Shown piece by piece: positions 11,832-23,631 of a DNA stretch of 64,000 bases. Position numbers and translations under genes: made by a program. How positions within the stretch are numbered: the stretch's first letter is position 1; each line of letters starts with the position of its first letter. The notes below the pieces were generated by a model that was not told the DNA's origin, did not search any database, and saw only the letters and a list, made by a program, of their open reading frames with translations. The stretch is from Lathyrus oleraceus (taxonomy: Eukaryota; Streptophyta; Magnoliopsida; Fabales; Fabaceae), in the NCBI RefSeq assembly GCF_024323335.1, contig NC_066583.1, positions 269,781,416-269,845,415 of the forward strand, read 5' to 3'.

Positions 11832-12299
11832 ATGCTTTTTCGTGACCTAATGGGCTCAGAATGAAGCCCAGAATTTTCTGGTATTCGCAAGCTTCGCTAG
11901 GCGAGTGGCATAGCGAAGGGTTCGCTAGGCGAAGGAGCTGCTCGCCTAGCGAGCATACCAGTTTGGGCCATTTTCTGGATTTGGCCATCTGTGAGCTGGG
12001 TCTTTGTTCCAATGCTTGAACAATGAGTTGGAGTGCCTTGAAAGTGTCTTGAAAGATTAACGGGCAAATTTTGGGGTATGACAGCTGCCCCTGTTTAATA
12101 TTCTTGAACCGAGAGAGTTAGAATGGTATGTACGCCATTCGTGGTCTGGCGGTGGAAGAATATTAAACACTAGAATGCCCCAAAAATTTGCACTTGTTAA
12201 TCAGAAGTCATTCCTGATGAAGATGGGCTTAAAGATGTCATCCAGGAAGTTTGATGATGAAAGCTTCAGATTGCGTCGCACATCAGACCAATTTGAAGA

Positions 12300-13110
12300 C
12301 ATGGGTGCTACTCCGGGTCGTACGCTAGACCGTGTACTGAGTCATCCATTAGGCTGTCGACTTCGCTGGGGAGTCAGAGTGTGTCATATGTTGTTGGGGA
12401 TAAAGGATCAGAATGGATCATACGCTAGATCGTATCTGAATAGTAGGATGCACCGTCCCTTAGGCGGTATCTGGAGAGGTAAAGATCAGAATGGATCGTA
12501 CGTTAGATCGTATTTGAGTGACAGAATGAGTCGTCCATTAAGCGGGTGACTTTACTGGGGATGGAAGGTCAGACCGGATCGTACGCTAGATCATATCTGA
12601 GTAGCAGAAGGAGCTGTCCATTAGGCTGCATCTGGAGAAATAAAGGTCAGACCGGATCGTACGCTAGATCGTATCTGAGTAGCAGAATGAGCCGTCCGTT
12701 AGGCTGGATCTGATGACATAGAGGTCAGACCGGATCGTACGCTAGATCGTATCTGAGTAGCAGAATGAGCCGTCCATTAGGCTGAATCTGATTATGAAGG
12801 GGGTAGTCGTACGCTAGACTACACGTCAGAATGTACCGTACGCTAGGTAGCATCTGAGGAGATGAACATCCGAAAGGGTCGTACGCTAGACCGTCTCTGA
12901 GCAGAATGATGAGCCGTCCGTTAGGCTACATCTGATGATGAAAGGGGTAGTCATACGCCAGACTACACTTCAGAATGTACCGTACGCTAGGTAGCATCTG
13001 AGGGGATGAACATCCAACTGGGTCGTACGCTAGACCGTCTTGAAATAGTTGAAGGAATCATATGTTGGGCTGAATCAGAATGAGTCGTACGTTAGGCTAT
13101 ATCCGATGAT
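12300..13110. repeat. Tandem-repeat array in the 3' untranslated part of Tat-2
   Basis: Units carry GGATCGTACGCTAGATCGTA followed by a TCTGAGTAGCAGAATGAGCC-type segment and CGTCCRTTAGGCTG. Unit starts at about 12416, 12493, 12576, 12654 and 12731 give a period of 77-83 bp. From about 12800 a longer unit of about 144 bp takes over, containing a GTCGTACGCTAGACTAC variant (12801 and 12945). Tandem repeats between pol and the 3' LTR are known for pea Ogre elements, where they have seeded satellite DNA. Confidence 0.88.
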
Positions 13111-14347
13111 ATTTGTATATGTTGTATCCGCAATAAATGGCTGGGATGGGCTTAGAGATGCCATCATTAGGAGGATGTCAGAATGAATGTTGACATGGAG
13201 TATATCTGAAAGATGTATCTGAACCTTGAATGTAATCAATAGGAGTATCCGTCTGACTGGATCTTTACTTTGACTGTATCAGGAGGATAATTAACCTGAA
13301 AAATAAAGTTAGCTTCATGCTATGTCATGATGCATGAGATGTTTTATGCTTCTGAAACTAAATGCGAACAATGTATGCATGCGTATGCTGTGAAATGATG
13401 TAATGAGTGAATTATGCGTCTGAAAATAAATGCGAACATTGCATGCATGTATATGATGTGGAATGATGTAATGAATGGATTATGCGTCTGAAAAGTTCTT
13501 CCAGGGGAAAATAAATCCCCATATTCTGGTTGGAGATATTTGTATTGATGACCCTTTCTTAGCTGGGGGTATTTGATTTCTGTCTGATGGTGGAAATATC
13601 CAATAGAGCTTGGCTGGGGGTAGAAGAGATGACCCGTCTGTCTGGTGATGTCGACCTCTTCTGGTAAATAGCTGGTTTTTGTTGGGGAATAGAATTAGCA
13701 ACGGATTCATTGGGAAGCGTGGTTAGACCTTCTCCTCGATCCTGAAGTCTTGTAGTAATTGCTATTTCTATTTTATGCATGCATTTTTGGTAAACATCGA
13801 TCATATTCAAATGCATATATTAATTCAAACTAAATCAATGGACATTTACGCAAACAAAACAGAGTAAGTAAAACAACAGCATTTTTTTCGAAATAAAATT
13901 GTATTGATTTTGAAAGAGGGCCTATAAACAGGCAATTTGTGTACAAGGAGACAGAAATCCTAGTAAGAGGAAATTGTCAAGAAGACAAAGAGAAAGCTAT
14001 GCAGAAAAAGTCCTATTGATTTTAATTCTGCTACTGCCATTATGTCTTCAAGCGTCTCATCCCTTGCTGTCGGATGGAAGTGATTAGCTTGTTCAGTCCT
14101 TTGAACTTGGTTGAAGCTGTCTGAGAACGGGACATAGTCATACGCTTTAATCCCTAATTTTTGCCTGGACCGCCTCTTCAGGTTTTCAGTCCACCAGGAT
14201 ACCCTTTTTTGCCCAAGCCGCCTTTTCAGGTTTTCGACTCGCCGGGTGTACATTTTTATATGTTTATCCCTAATTTTTGCCCGAACCCTTTTGGTTCGCC
14301 GGGATGCCCTTACTTTTGCCTAGGTACGTCGACCTAGCGGGTCTCTT
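13111..14347. other. Tat-2 downstream untranslated region
   Basis: No intact gene. On the minus strand 13960-14340 holds degenerate copies of a CCGAACCCTTTTGGTTCGCC-like segment typical of the stretch just after integrase in legume Tat/Ogre elements. 13111-13960 contains repeated ATGCGTCTGAAAATAAATGC-like phrases (13340-13500). Confidence 0.55.
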
Positions 14348-14980
14348 TTATGCGTAGTATTTTTTAACTATGTCCGCGTTCACCGGATGTGGGAAATCTT
14401 CGCCATCCATTGTAGCAAGTATCATGGCTCCACCAGCGAATACCTTCTTAACTACAAATGACCCTTCGTATGTGGGAGTCCATTTGCCCCTGGGATCACT
14501 TTGTGGTAGAATGATACGCTTGATCACCAAGTCGCCGATTTGATATACCCGTCTCTTGACCCTTTTGTTGAATGCCTGGGTCATGCGCTTCTGATATATC
14601 TGTCCATGACAAACAGCCGCAAGTCTCTTCTCATCAATCAAATTTATCTGATCGAGTCGAGTTTGAATCCATTCGTCTTCATCTAAGCCCGCCTCTTTCA
14701 TGATTCTTAGAGAGGGAATCTGAACTTCCACTGGTAAAACGGCTTCCATTCCGTAGACTAAAGAGAAAGGAGTTGCCCCTGTCGAAGTCCGCACTAAAGT
14801 GCGATAACCATGAAGAGCAAAGGGTAACGTCTCATGCCAGTCTTTGTATGTTATTGTCATCTTTTGTATGATCTTCTTGATATTCTTATTATCAGCCTCC
14901 ACGGCGCCGTTCATCTTTGGCCGATACGGAGAAGAGTTATGGTGTTTTATTTTGAACCGCGTGCAGAGTTCAGTAATCAT
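14348..14980 (-). pseudogene. Tat-2 integrase, C-terminal part
   Basis: A 210-codon open frame with SPYRPKMNGAVEADNKNIKK (the integrase region with the third acidic catalytic residue), YRTLVRTSTGATPF and VYGMEAVLPVEVQIPSL, ending in the GKWTPTYEGSFVVKKVF region and YYA. These are signatures of Ty3-gypsy Tat-lineage integrase. The zinc-binding N-terminus and the first two catalytic acids are deleted; the sequence upstream is fused directly to an RNase H remnant. No functional integrase can come from this copy. Confidence 0.88.
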
Positions 14981-14999
14981 CTTATTGTTCTTCCGGAGA

Positions 15000-15335
15000 G
15001 AGCAGGTTTCTCAGATGTATATTTGATAGGATCCATCTTAGAAATCAATAAAGTGGTATGATTCAACATATACTGTCTTAGTCGGCGAGCAGCCTAAGTC
15101 AAAGCATAGCAAGCTTTCTCGAGCTGTGAGTATCTTGTTTCACAGTCGGTACCTTTTGCTGAGGTAATATATTGCATGCTCTTTTCGACCAAACTCGTCA
15201 TGTTGCCCCAACACACACCCTATTGAATTTTCTAACACGGTCAAATACATGATTAGAGGTCTCTCTTCAACAGGTGGCATCAGAATTGGAAGTTCGTCAA
15301 AAGCTTCTTGACATTCATCATTCCATATTATCTCT
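15000..15335 (-). pseudogene. Tat-2 RT end/RNase H fragment
   Basis: Minus-strand pieces in two frames read as the RT-RNase H connection: WNDECQEAFDELPILMPP, then VLENSIGCVLGQHDEFGR, then ETRYSQLEKACYALT followed by a stop and AARRLRQYMLNHTTLLISKM. A frameshift near 15160 and a stop break it. After PALSGR the sequence jumps to integrase, marking an internal deletion. Confidence 0.75.
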
Positions 15336-15379
15336 TGATTTTTCCTCAGTAATTTTCTTGTCTATTTCAGTACCCAGAT

Positions 15380-16310
15380 TCACAGTTTCAATTGATTATT
15401 CCTGCGGCTGTATGGTCTTTTCTTCTTGTAGTAACAGTCTGGCAAGTTCTCAGGTACTTCACAATCTTTCTCACTTCCATCCTCGGCTTGGTAGATCGGA
15501 TTTTCAAAGTCATAGTGAACATTAGCAAAACTATTATCAACGGGATCCAGAGTGGATATGGATACGCAATTTGTTACGTGAGTGTGTGCAAGAAAACATA
15601 GCTTGTTTGAAAAAATGACAAGAAAGATAAAGAGCGCAATATTTGAATGCAAAAAGTCCATTGATTTATTGAATATGAATATGCTTATGAAAATGACAAA
15701 ACATTTAACCAAATTTGATACATTAGATAAGCAATAACGATTACTCCTGACTAAAGGAAATCGGGATAGTGTCTTCAGCCTTCCAGTTATTGAGTCCGTC
15801 ACCAATTGTTGGGAAAATCCAGCTATCCAAGTCACAATCGTTATCAGCATCTTCCACAGCATTAAGAGTTTTGTCATGATTAGGCAGAGGAGCAGTGATG
15901 ACATTAGGAGTCTCTGGAGGATCAAATTCAAATTCCCCAGCGTCGATCATATCCTGAATCTTGTTCTTCAACAACCAACAATCGTTTGTATCATGCCCGG
16001 GGCTATCGGAGTGATATGCACACCTGGCGTTGGGATTATAACTAGGAGAAGTAGTGTTGGGATTTGCAGGAGGAACTCTGAGGGTAATCAAATTTGCCTT
16101 TAGCATACCCTGCAGCGCTTGTGCTAAAGTCATATTGATCTTCGTAAACTGCCTTCTTCCCGGGTTAATGTAACTCCCAGATTTCTTGTCTTTCTTCTTC
16201 TCGAGCAAAAGTGCCTTCAGCTCCTCCTGCCCCCTGGATAAGTTCAAGATCATCTCCTGGAGTTGAGCATTCTGAGCCTGGAGATCTTTGACAATTTGTT
16301 CCAGGGCCAT
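15380..16310 (-). pseudogene. Tat-2 gag-protease remnant
   Basis: The frame from 16310 to 15741 starts MALEQIVKDLQAQNAQLQEM (a heptad-like helix) and includes the CAYHSDSPGHDTNDCWLLKN zinc-finger segment typical of Tat/Ogre gags, then ends. A second frame (to 15380) continues with DPVDNSFANVHYDFENPIYQ and an acidic linker, after which the RT core is missing. The start is close to the deletion joint, so the gag N-terminus is lost. The likely ancestral role is the particle protein and its processing. Confidence 0.78.
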
Positions 16311-17087
16311 TTTTCTGTTTAGAAGGAAGACCGTGAGAACATTGATCCCTTTTAGAGTACCTGTTATGCAATGTATGTGATGCTATGCAATGTATGAAAT
16401 GTTTCCAATGTTTAAAGTCCTTGAAATGGTCAGTACAATGCCATGATGTTGTGATGTTATGATGTTATGATGTTATGATGTTATGATGTTATGATGTTAA
16501 ATAAATAACAAGCACAAACAAGTCACACAACAATCATCCCTAAGTTTTAAGGTTTGCATGAGTTCCATAGGTAAGTACCCTCCCCACTGAAGTTTGGTTG
16601 GTTCAACCTGTCCTAGAATAGTAACCGGGTTCTAGAAGGATCTCCAATCATCGACCTTTCCTTAAGTCCACTTCAGTGCAACACCAAGTGGTTGACCAAA
16701 ATTTCCTTAAAGTCCAATCTCAAAGAGTGTAGTATCGAGTCTCAACCAACCTCAGTCGGAACCGAAGCCAGTTATCTCACTACTTTCTAATGGCTAGGAT
16801 GAGTCAATTAGGGTTCTAAAGGTCTGGTTAATGCTTTGATGACACCACGCGGAAGCCAAAATTTTCCTCAAGTAAACATGAGGAACATCAGGACATCCAA
16901 AGTGTCACATTAACCGTAGCCATCATTTTAACCATTCCAGTATACGCCGGATAGTCGCGATGATCTATTGCTACTTACCTAAGGTACACTAGATCCGGGT
17001 GTAGGATCTTTCACTCGAAAATACCCTTAAAAGAAGGAACAATTTGACAACATAAATGATTTTTTTTAAGGTGACCTCTCTTTGTAT
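16311..17087. other. Tat-2 5' untranslated leader
   Basis: Lies between gag and the primer-binding site; no gene. It contains the octanucleotide array at 16443-16498. Confidence 0.6.
16443..16498. repeat. Octanucleotide microsatellite (ATGATGTT)7
   Basis: Seven consecutive ATGATGTT units, the second being GTGATGTT, in the leader of Tat-2. Confidence 0.95.
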
Positions 17088-17105
17088 TCCCCAGCAGAGT
17101 CGCCA
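17088..17105 (-). other. Tat-2 primer-binding site
   Basis: On the minus strand TGGCGACTCTGCTGGGGA lies four bases inside the 5' LTR. It resembles the tRNA-Arg-type site described for Ogre elements. Confidence 0.65.
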
Positions 17106-17109
17106 GTTC

Positions 17110-19067
17110 TGTCATCCGGTGAACTGACTTTTGTGTTTTTTTTTGCTTTGGAAAGCAAATGTCGCGGTTAGCAAGAGTCGCCACCGACTTTTCTTTTATC
17201 CAATAAGGAAAGGTGGAAAAGAACAGGAAAGACCTTAATTTAGATTTTTGGGTTCGGGAGGTACATTATACAAAGGGAAGGTGTTAGCACCCTTTGTATC
17301 CATGGTTATCCATGGGCTCTTAATTGCTTAATCACTTATGTTTTTCTTATTTGAAAAAGTGTTTGAGAAATGTTTAGGAAATGTTTTGAAAAGGAGAATT
17401 TAACTTTGTAATGATTCTTGTATGAATGTATACAAAGTGGTTATCTCGTTTAGTTTTGGAAATCGTTTAGAAAAATATAACTCGGCAATGCTTCTAGTAC
17501 GAATGTATGCCAAGTGGTGATTTTCTAAAAGATGTTTTGAAAGGTGTGAGGTGTGAAAAGTATTTTAAGTTGTGAGTAAGCAATTAAGAGTTATACCTAC
17601 CCAAGATCTTTATGGGCATTTCCTATCCTTATGAGGGTAAAACTGTCCTTACTATTGAGAAGTAAGTAGTTTTATCCTTTGGATGTAAAGGGACATCGTA
17701 GGGTCATCGATTGGTCATTGAAGGCAACCTTTGTAGGGATACCTTAGCATTCGAAGGGAAGATCATCATTTAACCGTAGGCTATACCGAAGGGTCATCGA
17801 GGGACAAAGGCAACATTCGAGGGACTATGATGATTTAACCGAAGGGTCTTTGCTAAGTGCATCCCCACATTCGCGGGACATGACCATAATACCGTAGGGC
17901 AACAAAGAGAGGTCCAAGATCACAAAATCAAAGGCAATATTTTACAATCAATTAGGTAGTTGTAATCAATTAAGTAATTAGGTCCACATTATAATCAATT
18001 AGGTAATTAGGATGAATCTCCACATTAAAATCAATTAGGTAATTAGGATGAATCTCCACAGTAAAATCAATTAAGTAATTAGGACGAATCTCCACAAGGG
18101 TATCCCACAAATAAAGTGGAATACCTAGCAAGCTACTTTTTCCTGGGAATATGTGAGTCCTTACAATATTCAGCAAACAGGTCAGAATACCAAATGGGGG
18201 TGCAATCGAGAATTACACCGCAAAAGAAACACGGCAGTAGGAATGTCAGGCAAAATAACGCATGATTAAAGTAGAACAGATCAGATAAGCATAGAACAGA
18301 ACAACCAAAATATTAGCGACTGTCACGTTCGCCTCTGCCTCGCCTAGCGAAGGCTTAGCGAATACTCGCTACCTGCTCGCTTAGCGATGTGCTAGCGAGC
18401 GGCTGCGGGTTTTGAATTTCAGAACAGTATGATCTCCGCATGCTTCACGCCCTATGGCATCCAATACAGACATTACATGGTTCAGCATTCAAGATATTCA
18501 GGCACACTTTAAATTCACATGCAAAACCTCAAATATATTTATGAATTCAATTATAATATCACATGCAAATTAAGAACATAAATCGGTAATGGTAATGCAA
18601 ACCTGTTTGCAAGTGAATTGCAACCTTGAATTGGCAAGTCGGATTGAGTTGGGCGGAGGTGACCTTGATGCAGATGAGTTTCCTTCAGGGTTTTCTTTAG
18701 GGTTGCTCTGAATTCTCTGGGTTAGCCTCCAGGGTTTGCTGTGCCTTCTCTCTTGCTCCCGTCTTCCTTCCGTTTTTGTTCCCCTTTTTCTGAATGAAGT
18801 CCTTAGTATTTATAATGCTTTTTCGTGACCTAATGGGCTCAGAATGAAGCTCAAAATTTTATGGTATTCGCAAGCTTCGCTAGGCGAGTGGCATAGCGAA
18901 GGGTTCGCTAGGCGAAGGAGCTGCTCGCCTAGCGAGCATACCAGTTTGGGCCATTTTCTGGATTTGGCCATCTGTGAGCTGGGTCTTTGTTCCAATGCTT
19001 TGAACAATGAGTTGGAGTGCCTTGAAAGTGTCTTGAAAGATTAACGGGCAAATTTTGGGGTATGACA
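17110..19067 (-). repeat. Tat-2 5' LTR (1958 bp)
   Basis: Near-identical to 10128-12083, with the same minisatellite (17948-18097), inverted TCGCTAGGCGA clusters (about 18330-18405 and 18864-18940) and TATA box (18807-18814). Followed by the gatat target duplication at 19068-19072. Confidence 0.92.
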
Positions 19068-19072
19068 GATAT

Positions 19073-22000
19073 ATTCTTTGCCACCTCTATGGGTCATTTT
19101 CATACATATCATTATACAATCCCTCAAACACGAAAGGTTGGAATAAGCGAAGATTTAGTCTTATTTTCCTCCTCTTATATTGACGAGTCCTTCAAGTGTT
19201 AGGCGACTACCTTATGTGTAAGGCAAATCCTTCATATATGAGTGAGTCCCTCGCGTGTGGGGTAACTCCCTCGTGCATGGGGTGATACTGGGACATGTCT
19301 TCAAGTGTCAATAGTGTGATCTACACGTCAGTTGAGGGAACTCAAAGGTCAATCAACCAAGAGAAATCAAACATCAACTGAAGAAAGTGTGTGTTGCATT
19401 AAATGCAATCAATCGTTGATGATTTTCCTTGGGAAGCCAAATTCTGATTTTACTCATTATATGTGTTTCTAACGCGAGGAATCTTTCCCATTTCTTGTAA
19501 CTGTTGAGACACTCAGACACTCAGTTGACGGTGACATATTACCCCTATGACAAGTCATTCCCCATATATAAAAGGATTTTAGTGTTCCCTATTTAATTTT
19601 TTTTTGACTTAAATGCATTTTTGGTCCCTCTAATTTAATGGTTTTTAATTTTTAGTACCTCATTTTAAAAACTAATTTTTTGGTCTATCAACTTTACCTC
19701 CATTAGAATTTCCTTGATTCCCTCCACTTTTGCATATGTGACAATAATGATTAGGATAAAAATATATATTTTTAGGATAATGCTTAATGTTACAAAGGAA
19801 ACAAAAAACGAAATACACGAAGTAATCTGATCCATTGATTTTATTAAGACACATAGGTGATTTTAATCAAACTAGAAGATAGTAATTTTTAATTTGTTTA
19901 AAATACAATACATGAATTTTTATAAAAATTATGATTAGGATAATTTATTAATTAATATTTTTTAATAAATAAATAAGTAAATTTTTAATAATTTTAATTA
20001 TATATTGTTTCAATTTTTTAATTAATTAATCAAAATATTTAAATGAAACATTTTGGGCCTAGGCTAATTGGTCCAATTTCATAGCATCTCTTAAATTAAG
20101 AGTACAATGTATGAAAAAGATTTATAAACCCTAGCGTTCAGACGGACTGAACGAGTTAGTCTGTCCGTTTTTTTAATGAATACACGTGAAAATATATACA
20201 ATTTTTTTATTTAAAGTTAATTTAAAATGAAAATTACATAGAAATTTAATAGTATAAATATACTAATAGTTTCAATAAAAATTATTAGGTAAGTTATCTA
20301 AAAAAAGACAAAATTGATATAATAATTGACTACATCAAAGCCAAATTTTGTCTTTATATATTGTTATAAACATTAAAAAAAATTCAAAAAAAAATAATGT
20401 GGGACAAATTAACATAACTTCGAATGAAAAACCAATATACTCTCACCCTTTTGCCATTGCTATATCTATCTAGAATGAAAAGTTGTGGTGTTACTTACTT
20501 GGAGCATTGTACTGAGATGAGTTACTTATTGATCAAAGTTATTAGTTGTTTCTATATGATAATGAAGATGTTGCATGTCCCTCATATATTTGCTATAAAT
20601 AGTGGTTTTGACGATGTTGCAGGTTCCATGATAATGAAGATGTTGCAGTTGCTTATGGTGATGGTTCATGATTCCAGTTTGTTGCGGCTGTGTTGTATTC
20701 TTCTATGAATCTCACATAGCAAATGATTTTATCCTTTATTGAAATATTTATTTGCAAACTCCCATTCTTTTGGTGAGGAATGGTGCTAGGATTGATTTGT
20801 CTGAATCTAGAGAGTAAAATGCATTTATAGTGGAACAATAAATACTTTCAAGATAATAATAAAATACATCAACATCACAGGTTTAAGATATAGCATTGTT
20901 ACTCCTATACCAAATACTTATACCGCATATACTGTTCACCATATTTATACGGTGAATAGTGTATTTTAAAAATAAAATAACATTTTTATAAATAGTACAT
21001 GAATAGTACGTGAATAGTACATGAACAGGACATGTGAACAGTGTCTATGAATAGTGATTTAAAATAGTGAAAATTAAATGTAAAAAATTGGTTAATGATG
21101 GACGAAGTTGGTTAATAAACGTTCAGATATTAAAAATATTTTTTAGTGATAAATCAAAGTTGACTAATGAAAAGTAAAAAGTTGGCTAATGAAATTATGA
21201 AATTGGTTAATGAATGTCCAAACATTAAAAATAATTTTGAATAGCCACCAAAATTGATTAATACAAGTTATAAAGTTGGTTAAAAAAATTATGAAATTGA
21301 TTAATAAACATTTTGATAATAAAAAATAATATTAAAAAATAGTATTTTTTAATATTTTTTTAAAAAATAATATATTATTAAAATATTCTACTGTTCACTG
21401 TACTGTGAATAATAGAATACGATATAGATATAGAAAATAGTGTAAAAATAGCGATATATCATCATTTTTTTCATGGATAATATATATGAAAGTTTATTGC
21501 ACTAATTTCACCATAGATTACTTGATCAAATGCTACAAAACAATATCAACAAACTTCAAAAGACAAGTTTTGTAATCTCCGTGTAGGGAATAGATTAAAT
21601 GTTCAGATCTCTTGCAAATAAGGTTTTTAATCTATGCATATTTGTGTTATGAATTAATCTCAGTAGTCAATAATGTGATTGTCATGTGAGAGATAATAGA
21701 AGGGTAAACACTAAAAACATAGCACAAATTAATTTTCAATAAAGTTCATACTTCATTTACACAACTAAAATAAAGAGTAATTAAACTTCTTACATTATCC
21801 ATAAGGAAGCTTTAAAAAGCTAGAAGTTAAGCACTCAAGGTATGTAGTTGATGATGAGAATCACAACAAAGAACAAATTCATCCAAAAAAAAACATTAGC
21901 ATGAAGATAAATTATTGCGGAGAAAGTTCCATTAGTTATATTAGTAGTAAGAACGAGAACAATCCAATCATCCTGATAACCAAATCCAACTCCAGAAAAC

Positions 22001-22140
22001 TTTGAATTTTTAAGAAACTTTGCATATATATATCATTATGTGTGTAATTAAATAGTACAATAGTTGAGAATTTTTTACGAAAATAACCAAGTTTTTTAAA
22101 AAAATCCTTAAAATAACTCTGTTTTCAAAAAAATTCCCAA
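19073..22140. other. Intergenic, AT-rich, no gene seen
   Basis: 19073-19590 has repeated phrases such as GAGTCCCTCGCGTG/AACTCCCTCGTGCATGGGGTG and a TATA-like CATATATAAAAGG (19563-19575), so it could be part of an old LTR, but no partner or coding region supports this. 19600-19700 has a TTAAATGCATTTTTGGTCCC phrase common in legume dispersed repeats. 20930-21430 is listed separately. The rest is featureless AT-rich DNA. Confidence 0.5.
20925..21430. repeat. Dispersed repeat with GTGAATAGT motifs and inverted ends
   Basis: The left end has ACTGTTCACC...GGTGAATAGTG (20930-20960) and the right end ACTGTTCACTGTACTGTGAA (21397-21416). Between are tandem AATAGTACATGAATAGTACG-like units (20993-21030) and five GTTGGTTAATGA-like phrases (21085-21300). 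Probably a small non-autonomous DNA element, but the class is not established. Confidence 0.35.
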
Positions 22141-22149
22141 TATACCCCA

Positions 22150-22300
22150 TTTTTAGGAGGAGGCGTCAATCCAATTGGCGCATCCTCTTAAAAATAAAGT
22201 GCATGCACCAATTGGATTGGCTAGGGCACATGGTGCAGCCAATCTAATTGGTGTCCATGTGTATCAGTTGAAAGGAGGCGCCAATTGGATTGACACCTTA
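22150..22300. repeat. Repeated CCAATTGGATTGG segments
   Basis: Four direct or inverted copies of a GGCGCCAATTGGATTGRC-type word occur at about 22165-22192, 22205-22225, 22235-22255 and 22275-22297, just downstream of the MAIN-like fragment in its orientation. Confidence 0.6.
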
Positions 22301-22400
22301 GTGTATTTTGCAAATTTTTTTGTTAAACGGTCTACGTGATACATAATTTCGAAATATGACCAATTGATATTAATATAAATTCCCGTTTACACAAAAAAGC

Positions 22401-23330
22401 CTAATGGTGATGACCGAGATCACCTAACCGACCTTTGGTCCCACACCCCCTAGCTACCCGAGCCTGTGGCCCTAACTCGCATTGATGATTCATCACTGGT
22501 GTTTGAGCATCTGAGGGGCCAGGAGCATCACTACCAACTACATGAGATGGCTTGTTGAGATAGTCAGATAAATCGACATAGTCTTTAGTATGTATCGAAG
22601 GTGTACCGCCATAGCTGAGTTCATGACCCATGCCAGAGTAGTTGGGTTGTGTTTGACTCATTGGTGGCCGACCAGGACGGTTGAAGGGAGACATGGGTGT
22701 GAATGATGTGTCGATGAAAAGTTGAAAAGATTGTTGGGGTGTTTGGTAGAGATATGATTGTTGGAGCTTTCGATTTTGTGGGGTTTGTGCTTCTTGGCTA
22801 TGGTAGGAGGAGGGACGGTTGGTGTTGAATGATTGTTGAGTGTTCTGGCTAAGGAGGCTTTCATAGGGTGATGTGGTGGGTGCGAAGCAATGTTGGGTCT
22901 CTGTTTGATGATCAATTTGTTGGTGGTGGTATGGGGTATGCTCTTGGTATTGGGGTTGGGTGTATGGCATGTTTAGGTTGTATGTTTGTGTGTTTGTGGA
23001 ACGGAAAGTTTGACGGATAGGGGGTTGTGTGTATCCGGTCTGACAATGTTGTTGGGGGTTAGATGTTGAGCCGTCTGGTGTATAAGTTTATTGGCGTGAG
23101 TCGTACAGGTACATATCCTCGGCGATGAACTGAAAACCAACCGATCTGTACCAAGCCATATAAGTACGACTTGGTTTTTCTTCATTTGACATCACATCGT
23201 CAGTTAAGACATGGTCATGGCGGTGCTTCCATTTGCGACACTCAGATCTTGCGAAGCTTTGCCATGAATTGAGGTTCCATTTATTCGAGAAGGTATGTCA
23301 TCGAATGTCGTAACATCCTTTGTAAGTTTC
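22401..23330 (-). pseudogene. MAIN/PP7-like (transposon-associated) fragment, C-terminal part
   Basis: One minus-strand frame, interrupted by TAA within the DSRQ-TYTPDG segment (about 23084), reads from WQSFARSECRKWKHRHDHVL through YMAWYRSVGFQFI and a long Gln/Pro/Ser/Tyr-rich tail to GCGTKGRLGDLGHHH. This matches what I know of the C-terminus of the plant serine/threonine phosphatase 7 long-form homolog/MAIN-like family, a domain group spread by Mutator-type transposons. The plant mobile domain N-terminus is missing. No function is claimed; it is probably a dead transposon-borne copy. Confidence 0.6.
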
Positions 23331-23499
23331 GGTCGACTGCGTCTTACAAAAAGAAAAACAACTCTTGGGAGATAGCTTCAATAGACCCATCTCACAATTG
23401 CATTGCAACTAATGTTGAACAATATCACCATAAATTAAACGTTGCATTGATATGTGAAGACATTCTGCCGCTGGTTAACAAAGACCCATAAGTGAAGGT

Positions 23500-23543
23500 G
23501 AGTATAATTATATCTCATATCAGAATAAGATATAATTATACTC
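23500..23543. repeat. Perfect 16-bp inverted repeat (hairpin)
   Basis: Arms 23500-23515 and 23528-23543 (GAGTATAATTATATCT and its exact complement) are separated by a 12-base loop. Confidence 0.9.
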
Positions 23544-23631
23544 CAATTACTTACCTATTTCAGAACCCAATTACTTACCCATTTTAGAACTTGTCTACCA
23601 TTAATGTTGATTTGAAACGTCTCCCTATAGG

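Larger units (their letters stand above)
10128..12083 (-). repeat. Tat-2 3' LTR (1956 bp)
   Basis: Matches 17110-19067. Inside are a 36-bp minisatellite (about 10966-11115), two clusters of TCGCTAGGCGA-like inverted motifs (11352-11425, 11884-11957) and a TATA box (TATAAATA on the minus strand, 11824-11831) about 250 bp from the 5' border in element orientation. Short open frames within it are repeat-driven and are not genes. Confidence 0.92.
10128..19067 (-). mobile_element. Internally deleted Ogre/Tat-like gypsy element (Tat-2)
   Basis: Two LTRs, 10128-12083 and 17110-19067, begin TGTCAT and end GTATGACA on the plus strand, and the element is flanked by perfect gatat duplications (10123-10127 and 19068-19072). 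The coding remnants and the primer-binding site put it on the minus strand. By eye the LTRs differ at about 16 substitutions plus two 1-bp indels (about 99% identical). The interior keeps gag/protease (15380-16310), an RNase H piece (15000-15335), the C-terminal half of integrase (14348-14980) and a tandem-repeat array (12300-13110). RT catalytic core, most RNase H and the integrase N-terminus are gone. Probably moved using proteins from another copy. Confidence 0.92.

Noticed and set aside
12175..12549. Open frame of 124 codons
   Set aside because: Lies in the tandem array and its repeats account for it.
12300..13110. Regularly spaced repeats, considered as a CRISPR array
   Set aside because: Units vary in length and abut without unique spacers; the host is a plant.
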